Positions 45,901-54,818 of a DNA stretch of 64,000 nt are shown one piece after another. The notes under the pieces are model-generated. The model was not told the DNA's origin and made no database searches. It was given only the letters and a program-made list of their open reading frames with translations. The position numbers and the translations under genes are program-made. The stretch lies in assembly GCA_037975125.1 (NCBI GenBank), contig CM075853.1, forward strand, positions 95,033,043 through 95,097,042, written 5' to 3'. How positions within the stretch are numbered: the stretch's first letter is position 1; each line of letters begins with the position of its first letter. Source of the stretch: Latrodectus hesperus. Taxonomy: Eukaryota > Arthropoda > Arachnida > Araneae > Theridiidae.

Positions 45901-46182
45901 GCTACTTATATCTGAAATATTTACATTTTGAGCTCTATTTTCGATACGCAAACGTTCAAGTTCATGTTCACGGTCAGCCAACGTTTTGGCGGCTATTTCT
46001 GATGCAATTCGATCTTCAGTAATCCTACTTAATAAGCTCTTACTAAACTCTTCATCATACGTCTCTGATTCCGTTATAATACGTTTTAAATCAATTATTT
46101 TAGCATCTTCAGGTAAGGAGAGACCTAATTCTGTTGCTAACTCTATTAAATCTACTTTTTTAGCCTTTCCCCAAAATGCCAT
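42742..46182 (-). CDS. Ty3/gypsy Gag-Pol truncated in RNase H and fused to a Tc1 N-terminus
   Basis: A single 1,146-codon frame. Gag region 1-320; two CCHC zinc knuckles (C325-C338, C347-C360); aspartic protease ALIDTGSS (404-411) with LILGRTWL (479-486); reverse transcriptase with FPLPKIDD (755-762), TLDLASGY (775-782) and YLDD (839-842); RNase H start VHCDASSIG (985-993), then YHSSKLELMSIVWTLE (1024-1039) and TDCQVLVYLNAKK (1054-1066). Gypsy similarity stops there. Residues from about 1,068 are Tc1 5' leader, and from Met1083 Tc1 transposase, ending at the transposase's nonsense codon. Integrase is missing. Retrotransposition by this copy alone is therefore not expected. The intact frame implies a young element. 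Confidence 0.92.
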   Translation of the reverse strand: MAFWGKAKKVDLIELATELGLSLPEDAKIIDLKRIITESETYDEEFSKSLLSRITEDRIASEIAAKTLADREHELERLRIENRAQNVNISDISSNDESRNVHVDFRKLMHEYKIKDGDINFYLVLFERQARRIGLNEEYWVSQLLGLLPYEITQLIAREDEDNANNYKYVKSLLLKRYKLSADKFRLKFLNHVKNAESTWKDYSFELQNYFEEWITGLEISDFNSLKNLIITEQLKKQVNSTTREHFVDEWPKINSPDQLADKLDNYDNVRSINSFKLRNSSNYNSRNDKFQVEKKSFPFSENKGVNRKKLVSSDIRNEKGEFKCFNCNDYGHIARECPAPKTSDYCKKCKKVGHSQRMCKFEADQKREGNNLSVSQSNSDSSALLAPTNYLKDAYIYGNKMVALIDTGSSCCLLKESIAIKMNLNMTPDSSNLFGFGNQNNPVTKALGKAVVNIRVDDVVGKFIPLLTVEDNSQPCDLILGRTWLDLPYIAFTCIGGNLKFKYANDDVFSEIQVDLKENTVKLKTLNETEIESKSINLIRAKIEETENLIVNGTILVKSIGQNFDSILEVVNGETVVPVINKEDFNLKFRKGQCLGRGMEVSEESLTLCNKVKSNNEKVEVITVNKEKSPILMKDINFDKSLESDKKLELLNLLNKYRDCFALNLNELGCTNLCKMDIKEIEGSKPIFQKPYKTNSEERKQIKEIVSEWKRYGIVSDTRSPYSSPVLLVKKKTGEQRLVIDYRKLNSQTIKDKFPLPKIDDILECLGGSQFYTTLDLASGYLQLPLTEEAKLKTAFITPDDTGQFERMIFGLANAPAEFQRLMNLVLGPLFNKKVLCYLDDILIPAKTWTEMIQKLTEVFECLIKANLTLKLPKCEFGKLETEFLGFILSKDGLKPGPRKVAAIEKFPAPKNTHDSQRFLGLTSFFRRFVPKYSLKAAPLSELTKKDAKFVWEKEQSEAFEELKSNLIKAPILAHYDPQSETEVHCDASSIGLAGILFQRDSKENWRMVYCVSKKTTETEQKYHSSKLELMSIVWTLERLRQFLIGIKFTIVTDCQVLVYLNAKKSSISVSTLFSAKNVFVMPRVRRRNAYQHLSDFDRGRIIAYRDCGLSYRNIAACVGRDPMTVSRMWNRWVQDNNTKRHAGS

Positions 46183-46734
46183 ACTTTACAAATTATAATA
46201 CTTAATTACTTTATACATAAAAATAATTTATATCAATAACGAAATTATTACTTTTACTTCACCCAAAACGAAAATAATTGTTTCTTTAAAAACGAAATTA
46301 CTTTTTGCAAACGAAATTAAGAAAATACTTTATACTTATACTCAAAATTCTTAAATATCGTTTACTACTTCAAAATACGTTACTTAATACGTTAATATAC
46401 ATTTCGAAACGAAACAATTAAAATTCGCCTACCTCAATTCCGAAAGCGTCGCGAGTTATATCCCTCTTCTGATTTGTTATCGGTTTCATACTATTTGTCA
46501 GATGACGAGTGAGTAGCTTAGGTGGGGAAGGAAGAAGTTCTTATAAATTTACTAATATTTAAAGGTTTATTTACAGAATATTTACAGATTACTTTAAGGT
46601 AGCTCCTTCATAGTGAGCTCCTTCTTACAATCTCTCTTCTCTCTTACTTCTACACACCTCTCAACATGACCTCTTAAACACTGCCATCTAGTGGCCACTC
46701 ATTTTATAAGTAATATTACAATTTGTTGCTAACA
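42981..46734 (-). mobile_element. Ty3/gypsy LTR retrotransposon, 3'-truncated
   Basis: The element comprises a putative 5' LTR (46,496-46,734), a ~310-bp AT-rich leader with repeated AACGAAATTA-like words, and gag-pol up to RNase H. The rest of RNase H, integrase and the 3' LTR are not found in the window. No convincing primer-binding site was recognised after the LTR. Confidence 0.8.
46496..46734 (-). repeat. Putative 5' LTR of the gypsy element
   Basis: On the minus strand it begins TGTTAGCAACAAATTG and may end ...CATCTGACA, giving TGT...ACA ends. It contains an AATAAA (46,571-46,566) in an R/U5-like position and is GC-richer than its flanks. The second LTR is missing, so the boundaries cannot be proven. 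Confidence 0.45.
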
Positions 46735-47232
46735 GTTCTGTTCCACTAGAATTCTGAAAGTAACTAATATTCAATGATAATTGCATTAATTTTAAAAGTT
46801 AGCTTTAAAAACATTAAAAGAAAAACCGGCGATATAAAAAAATCAGTTTCAAGAAAATTTACAATAATTACATCCAATATTTTTATACATTTTATCACTT
46901 ATCTTTAATAATCTGGGAAAGTAAAGTTAACGAAAATTATAATGAACAATTGATAAAAGCTTGTTAAAGTATTGATATAATTTACATAATTCCTGTTGTG
47001 TGAATGAGTGTGAATCAAATTATTTTAATATTCTTTCATCTTGTTTTTAATATAACATTGTAAATGTGTTATTCGTGTATTGTTTTAGTGTTATTGTATA
47101 TATAATATAACTGATATATTTTTACTCATTTTGTATGAAGAATAATTATTTATTAACAGCGTAAAGGAAAATAAGTTCCCAACATTTTTTTCATAAAATC
47201 CTAAGAAACAAATGCATTAAAAAATCTATGTA
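46735..47232. other. AT-rich stretch, nothing recognised
   Basis: No supported feature. Confidence 0.5.
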
Positions 47233-47238
47233 TTTATT
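47233..47238 (-). terminator. Poly(A) signal AATAAA for the 47.5-kb exon
   Basis: A canonical signal on the minus strand about 170 nt downstream of the stop at 47,407, a plausible 3'UTR length. Confidence 0.45.
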
Positions 47239-47406
47239 GAAATTAAAACACATGTATGCATTACAAATAAATGAGAACAATTTCACAACAAATAAATAAA
47301 TATTATAGCGATATGCCTTGAGTAAACTTCCATTAAACTTTGCATTCTTATAAGACTAGGCGAAACAGAAAGAATTATTCTTCACAACATTTAGTTAAGT
47401 GCAAAC

Positions 47407-47655
47407 TCAGAGAATGGCAACAATAAAAGTCAAAATACTTGGGATGAAATCGCATGTTTGGCGACAAATTCGGTGATAATAATGTAGACGTTTCGAGATG
47501 TTTCTCTGGCATATATTGCGGAATTTTTCTGGAAAGAACTTATAACTATCCTTTGCTTTCTGGCGAAGATCATGAAACCAGATTAGAGGTGTATTGAAGC
47601 TTGTGAGCCACGTGATATAGTGCTTAATGCCACGTTCACTGTTGTAGCCTGAAGC
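47407..47655 (-). CDS. Candidate 3'-terminal coding exon, product unknown
   Basis: The minus-strand frame is open for 82 codons after a good acceptor (TTATCAG|GCTTCAGG at 47,656/47,655, phase 0) and ends at TGA 47,409-47,407. It starts ASGYNSERGIKHYITWL, continues SFNTPLIWFHDLRQ and YKFFPEKFRNICQR, and ends DFIPSILTFIVAIL. Tryptophans, cysteines, a basic middle and a hydrophobic tail give it a protein-like composition, unlike nearby chance frames. It has no ATG, so an upstream exon to the right is required; I could not find one. I do not recognise the family. It may be a host gene or an unfamiliar transposon protein. Confidence 0.45.
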   Translation of the reverse strand, partial: ASGYNSERGIKHYITWLTSFNTPLIWFHDLRQKAKDSYKFFPEKFRNICQRNISKRLHYYHRICRQTCDFIPSILTFIVAIL

Positions 47656-48481
47656 CTGATAACAAAGAGTAAAAGTTTTTCGATGTGAATGAAAATGTTT
47701 TGGAATTTCTATGTATATTGAAATTACTGGGTCATAAAATGTGTGTTAGTTTATTTATTGTGAGTGCTTATTCCAAATCTTCTACAGGATAGAACGGACA
47801 ATAGGCTTTGTTATATTATTAAATGAAATTTTTCCCTCTGCTTTTATGAGAAGAACTTTTAATCTACAAGTAAAAAATATTATATTGCTATAATTACCTT
47901 TTCAATTATTTAATAACAAAAGATAACTTTTATATATTCAAATGATTTTTATGGTGATAAATATGCATGAAAAATTAAAATAATTGGCATTTTCTGTAAA
48001 TAAAAAAATGAAGAAGCGAATTAATTTAGTTTTCCTATTATTCACTGAGCTAATTGTAAATATATGCGCTGAAAGACACTTATTGTAACAAAAATATTAT
48101 ATTTGAAAATAACATTAAAAAAGAAAAAAATGGAAAAAGTTAGAAAATGATGGAGACAATTATTGATTTGGTGTTCTGAAAAGTAGCCGATTCGATACCA
48201 CACCCAGTTGCTGATCATCTTGCTAAGAATTTACTGCACGTTAAAAATTAGGGATATATATCCCACCGCCAATTTACCATGGAGTAGAGAGGAAAGAAGA
48301 CCATGTGACGAGTTCATGATTTAACCACGATCAAAAATTACGAACCGATTTGCAGTGTTTGTCTCTTTGGTCTGAAGAAAAAAGACGTGAATATATATAG
48401 CAATAACTTACGCTAATTAAGTTACTTAACCTGTGCAATATATATAAAGCATAAATGAATCTTCATTTGCCAAATCAATTA
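47656..48481. other. AT-rich stretch, no supported feature
   Basis: This would be intron if the exon at 47,407-47,655 is real. A minus-strand GTAAGT lies near 48,410 but no open exon precedes it. Confidence 0.4.
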
Positions 48482-49266
48482 CAGTGGAATTTCGGTTATC
48501 CGCCAAAGCGGGCGGGGGAAAAGACGGATAAAGCTGAATTGGCGGATAATAGAGAAGGTTATATTAATAATAAAATAAAAAGCACTAAAATAAACTTATG
48601 AATCAATTTAATGCCATTGATTTACATACGGAAATTTGTATTTGGAGAATTCAGGAAAGGTGAAATAACTACTGATCGTCATCTACTTTCTTGATGTATC
48701 TCGCTTCTTTGCTGCCAGATTTCGCTACCTCTGGAGCATCATAATATCGACAATCCAGACTTCTTGCTGCAAGAATACTTCCAAAGTTTTAACCTTTTCT
48801 TTGTGTGAGCTACTTTATAGGGCTCAACTCAATCTCAGGTTCTTCAATGTCTTCACCATCAACGCTATTAACATGGGTGATCATTTCTTTGTCATACTGG
48901 TCATCTCCTGAAAGCCATTTTCCTACCTCAACCATAGATGTATCCTCACATCCAGAGATAGTTAATAAAAAAACATGCCGTACTCATAAATTTACTATGA
49001 ATGAATGATTTTCCTGTCACTTGAACACTGAAAAAGGAAACAGTAATTTACTACAGGATTACAAATGACTGCTGAAATTGTGTGGGGAATCTTTATGGTA
49101 ATTATAGTCAGAGACATATTAGTATAAGGTTGCGTATACTCGCTGACTTTCGGTAGATATCGGTAAATTATTTTCGAAGGAATTTTGTACAGTTAATTAA
49201 TTAAATAAAATATGTAATGCCTCTGGTACAGCGGATGCCACATAATGGCGAGTAACCGAAGGACTG
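48482..49266 (-). mobile_element. Second Tigger-like element, internally deleted
   Basis: The left end CAGTGGAATTTCGGTTATCC follows TA (48,480-48,481). The right end, reading inward, is CAGTCCTTCGGTTACTCGCC. These are Tigger-type TIRs with mismatches. The minus strand inside carries a transposase C-terminal remnant (about 48,945-48,660): VEVGKWLSGDDQYDKEMI, then VDGEDIEEPEIELSPIK, then after frame changes KVKTLEVFLQQE, the acidic tail pattern of Tigger/Jerky transposases. The DDE core is deleted. The right target TA is not exact. Confidence 0.75.
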
Positions 49267-50790
49267 ATAATCAAGATTACTAAAATTCCAAAAAAATAAG
49301 AATTTGAGAATAATGATAAAAAGTATAGTTTGTTTATTGAAATTCACATTATTTACTATGTTTTTGATAATGTTAATGCTTATTATAAGAGAAATTTGTT
49401 TTTAATATATGCAAATATATTTATATACTGTTTTGTTGTCAAAGTTTAATATAATTCAAAAAATGCAGTTAATCCAATTTGGCAAACGAAAGCATTCAAA
49501 TAGTGTTAATAAATTTTATAATGTATGAATTTGCTTAAAAATAAAAATGAAAAATTTGTTTTGGAACAAAATTTTAAAATTTTCTCTTTAATGATACTAC
49601 TAGAATAATAATTCCCACAAATAGAGATAATTATTGGTTGGTTTATTTCCATACGGTTACGATTTGTTCACGAGAGATAATTCATTTAGAACCTACAGAA
49701 GATTAAGAACATCCCAACTTAAGGTGGAAATCAAACCTATAAACTGTTGAGCTGGAAGCTAAGGTTTATTTATTCACTTTTTATTCCAGCCAGATGTTCT
49801 TTTAAAATAAAAATAAAATAATATTAAATATAGTTAAAATACGAAAATCAGTGAAGAATTAAAAATAAAACCAGGAATCAAGATTCCGATTATCAAAGAA
49901 ATCCTTATCTGAAATCTAATTAATACTTAAAACTTGTTGGGAAAAATAATTATTAAAACACAAATTGATCAAAACGTAACCGTGGAACAAATATTAACTT
50001 TTTTTATTCAACAGGAAACAATGGGCGATTTTTGGAAAGAAAAGGTAATCATCAAATGATAATTATCTGATAATGTAAAAATAATTAATTCAAATAATAT
50101 GTACTATTTCTCGACCATTCGTGTTCGTTTTGATTTTCAAAAATACGAAGAGGAAAAATTAGGTATATTTTGTTGTACGCTGAGGGAAGAATTTTCAATG
50201 TCACTACTGATTAAAGATGCGGAAAACGTGTTTATTTAACTTTAATGTAATTCTACACGTTCAGTTTCGAATGCGATAATTCTATTACAAAAGGAAAATA
50301 AAATCTGGGTATTTCCTACCGAAATATTGCTCTACGCCGCCAAATAAATTGACGGAAAGAAAAGGATATGTTCATTTCCTTTTTCCGAAAAGATAGACTG
50401 GCCTCGAACAAAAGGAAATAATGTATTTCTGAAATGGAAAAAAAAATAATAAAGAACAGTATAATTTGAGATTACTGAACAGTTAAAGGGCTCAGAATTA
50501 TCATCTTCCAAATACGCCCAACAACACGAAGCAGACGATTTCTATTGCTGTTCTGAAACCTCTCAACTCGTTGTTGATCCGTGAGAAATTGTGATTTTGA
50601 GGGAGGGGAAACAGAAATATCCGATTTTACATTCAGCCCGCGTTTGCAGGTGGGAACTCTGGATTCCTTTGGAAGCTACAAAAAAGGGAAAGTTCAAGTG
50701 GACTCTTAGGAGCAGTGATCTTGAAACTGCAGCCCGTAGGGTGTAAATTTGTTGTTGTTAAAAAAGGACCGGTTTTGGTAGACGCCCTCT
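49267..50790. other. Upstream flank of the lysozyme gene
   Basis: AT-rich until about 50,500, then GC-richer towards the gene. It has a tRNA-like B-box remnant near 49,725 (minus). In 50,590-50,680 there are GGGAACTCTG and GGATTCCTTT, near-matches to NF-kB/Relish-type sites; short motifs, so weak evidence. Confidence 0.35.
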
Positions 50791-50848
50791 TATATTCGGC
50801 GGCATACCTTCCTCTTAAACAACAACAGCTGCCTGACTTTTCTCAGTT
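50791..50848 (+). promoter_or_regulatory. Candidate core promoter of the lysozyme gene
   Basis: TCAGTT (50,843-50,848) fits the arthropod initiator, 25 bp before the ATG. A TATATT (50,791-50,796) lies further upstream than the usual 30 bp, and CTTAAA (50,814-50,819) is at a better distance but is weak. No transcript data are available. Confidence 0.3.
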
Positions 50849-50869
50849 AATGTTCTCAAAGAAACGGAG

Positions 50870-50915
50870 ATGTATCACTTTCTCATCCTTCTCGTCTGCG
50901 CCACCCTTGCGGCGG
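50870..50915 (+). CDS. Lysozyme exon 1 (start, signal peptide)
   Basis: The ATG has a purine at -3. The exon ends in phase 1 at GGCG|GTAAGA and encodes almost exactly the signal peptide. Confidence 0.9.
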
Positions 50916-53900
50916 GTAAGAATTGCACCATTTTCTTCACATGTTAAAATATCCTGATAGTCTGGATTCCACAATCTGGAACCCAGTGCTTATCAGATGT
51001 ATAACTTTTATCTACCTTATTTAAAAATAATATATTATGAACAATTAAAAATCATTGTAAGTTAATAAGCGATTTATTGTTACTAAAAACATAAAATTAT
51101 TAAATTTCAATAAAAAAAATGCACTTAAATATAATTGCTATTTTTTACTTAAAGATTCTTTGTAAATTTTCAGATGAAAAATAAATTCAGAACATCATTA
51201 CTAGCTGATGGTTATTAGATTTTTATTTACTTATATTTTATTTTTGACTTAATTTTGCCACAAAACTAGAATTGGCTGTGGAGAGACAGTAGCTACAAAC
51301 ATTTTCGGTTATAATCACAAACGCATTACTCGAAATAACTTCAAAAATGCTATATAATCTTGTAATGTGATTCTACATAATTTTTTAAATCAAAATTCAG
51401 CATCTGTTTAATATAACCCTGATTTAAATTGTGGCTATGTAATCGACAAATAACTAAAATGTTAGTTCCTCTTTGAAATGATTAAATAGAAAAGATAATA
51501 GAATAAGATTTAAAACTTCCTGATTATGAATTTCTTTTTCGAAAAGTGTTCATACTTTTATCCTAACTTCAAAGAACAAGAAAAAATTAATTCTCTTCAA
51601 TATTTTATTCTTTTTTTTCAAATAGTTAAAAATTTAAAAAAAGACGTGAATTTAACAAGAATTTTGAAAATGAGATTTCCATAAATTTAAAGTATGAAAT
51701 TAGCATAAGTTTCAAAATTTAAATTGTTGTTTTTATTAATTACAGATATAGTTTGATATTTATTTAAACCAGAGTGAATTTAACTAGAAAATATTTCTGG
51801 AAGACTAGTGAAAATTATATTCACTTCCCCGCGAAACATATAATTCCATGCAACAAAAAATATCAATAATTTTGGACTAATACTACCGGAGAATAATATT
51901 TGGTACAAATTCATGTTCCGAGAACAATGAAACTAAAAATGATTGAATGAACATTCAGGATAGTCCAGAATATAGTTTTATAGTTCCAATAAAATTTCAT
52001 TCTAAAATTATATAGCGAAACATTTAAGGTTATAATTCTATTTACATAACATCAAATAAGGCTCTGGGTTTACGAGAAAAAGAATCTTTCTCCTTTGTGT
52101 GATCATGTGATAACTAACTGTCAAAATATTCTGTAAAATTCGATGGCTGTTTGCAGTGAAAGTATTTAAGTAAAGAGTATTTCGTACTATGAAAACAGGA
52201 AACGGCTTTGCTTAAGGTTTCCCAGAATTTCTATAAAACTCACATATTATATAAATTCCTGTGCCTCAACATTACGAATTAAAAACAGATAATAAAATTT
52301 TACGCTTGTAGCTAAGTTTTATGTATAAGTTGTAATTTAATTCATTATTAAAATAATAAAGTGGCAACATTTTTTTAATAGTCAATCACTTACAATTTTC
52401 ATTTTTTTTAAACTTTACTTCAAAATAAATGACAAAAAATGTTTCTTCGTAACTAAGAAAATTAAAAGGAAAAAACTTTTTTGAAAATTTTTCCTTACCT
52501 TAGAATCAACAAAAATTTTCAGTCTCTTAAAATATATTTCCATCTCAACAATTTGAAATAATCGTAGATCTCCAAGTACATTTATTTTTTTACAAATGAA
52601 ATATTATTTATCGATATCATTTAAAAATTTAAAACTAATGGATTTTAATATTTTTATTATTAGTATTGAATACAAAAGCTTAAAAAACGTTAATAAGTAT
52701 ATTGTTATTTTTGCTTTTATTTTTTACATTACAAATTTATATTTTTAATTTACTTCAAGAGAAAAAATTAATGTAAAGTAATATATATATATTTATATAG
52801 ATAATTATTCCTAAACAAAATACTTTTTTCGAGCATTTATTTATTTATTTTTTTTTTATTCGAGCACATACTCAACGCCATTTTTTTTCGCTAAAATCAC
52901 TTAGAGGGTTATATGAAGCGTTAACATAGATCGATAAGAGTTCACTAGAATAATACAAGTTAATTTATCAAGAAATTGTATCATGTGCAGAAAAATCTTT
53001 AATATTTTGGCAATTATTTTCATGCTTATATTTTTCTGTCAAATGTAGGGGATTTGGCAATCTTTAAATCCAGTCAGGATAACAGAGAACTTATTTTTAA
53101 TGGGTTGTTACTAATTTTTAATAAGCATTAGTGATTTTTAGAACAAATAAAAACAATTTTTTTATTAAATATGTGTGTGTTTGTAACTGCATAAGCTTTG
53201 TTAATTTTACGCGCATAATTAAAACAAATTTTAATATTTCATAAATTTAATTTATTTCTACTAATTTAAAGAAACCTAAATTTATTATTATTATAATATC
53301 AAATTTTGTTTCGTATTTTTTAACTTTACATTATATTTTCTTACTGACATTCATACAAACATGCATTGCATCTATGTATCTAACATTATTTTTATTACAT
53401 ATACAATTTAACAATCTATTAATAAATCTTTTAAATAATTAAAAATAACCATTTGGACATTGAATGAAAATTTTGATATGTATACATGTATATATATTTC
53501 TTCTCTAAACATTAGAAATGTTAAATATTTCAATTTCTTTAATTGAAACTTTTGTTGTTTCCATATTTTTACCTATTCTCAAAATTTAGTTTTCCTACGA
53601 TTCAATTTTGCATTTATAAAACGTTCTTTTCCTCTATAAACATTTTTATAGCCATTGCTAAATATTCTAAATTGTAATGCATTCTCTTTCTCTGAGAAAT
53701 ATAAACTAACTGACGTTATATTTTAATGCTAATGAAAAAATTAACGGAATGAGATGTGTAAGATTTTACAGATTTAAATAGTAAGATTATTTGTGTTTAA
53801 AGAATAAAAATTATATACTGTCCCTTTTAAGCACACACACACAAAATTTATAAATTATAAATTTTGTATTATTTAGAAGAATAGTTTCTCTAGGTTTAGT

Positions 53901-54725
53901 TTTAGTTCTTTTAATTATCAGAATTTTCCTTCAATATTATTATATTTCTATAATTGTAAAGATATTACAGAATAAAATTATGTAAGAAGTATTTTCAACA
54001 TTTTGGACTATATTAATTACGTATTATTCATTTTGGCTAACTTCTATGAATCAAATTCTGACTGCATGATCTATAATTAATTCAGAAGTATCAATGTAAT
54101 TATTTTATTTTACAGATCAGATTGAAGCGATTATATACATTTTTAATGTTTCCAAATTCAATCACCCTATTCATTTTTCCTTGGTCATAAAAACTTCGAG
54201 ATGTAAGAAATTGATCGCATTATCTTGACTTGCATAATTAATTTATTTTAATTATTTTAGTTTCGGCTTAGTTTAAACTACAAAATCAAATTATACGTAT
54301 TTTCGGATACTTCGAATTTCAGTTAACACGTATTTCTTTCTGATTGTAATAAACTCCAGATACAAAGAATACTCTATTTACCATAAAATCATTAATTTAT
54401 ATCCCTTTTCTACATAAAAAATATACTTGTATTTTTGTTTTACTGAAAAGTTATTTCCCAAATTTTTTTCTTGTTTTCAATAACTTTGGTATTTGAAAAA
54501 TCGACTATATTATGTATTAATCACCATTGGCACTCATTTTGTTCACTACCTTATTTGAGACCCAGTTAATATGTTTATTATGTGCAATAAATACTGAATT
54601 TGAAAATGATTTTTAGTAAAATAAATAAATTTATAAATTAAATTTTATATTCACTAGTATAAAATATATTTTTATCTAAATGTTTTCGTTATTTCCTTGC
54701 CCATGTGTAATATTATTTTATAACG

Positions 54726-54818
<93 letters not shown>

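Noticed and set aside
42742..46182. A domesticated host gene made from gypsy plus Tc1
   Set aside because: Integrase is lost, the fused transposase stops at a nonsense codon, and the junction looks like nested transposon debris. Kept as a finding but not called a gene.
43373..46198. Plus-strand frames at 43,373-43,669, 44,120-44,644 and 45,986-46,198
   Set aside because: Antisense shadows of the gypsy gag-pol frame.
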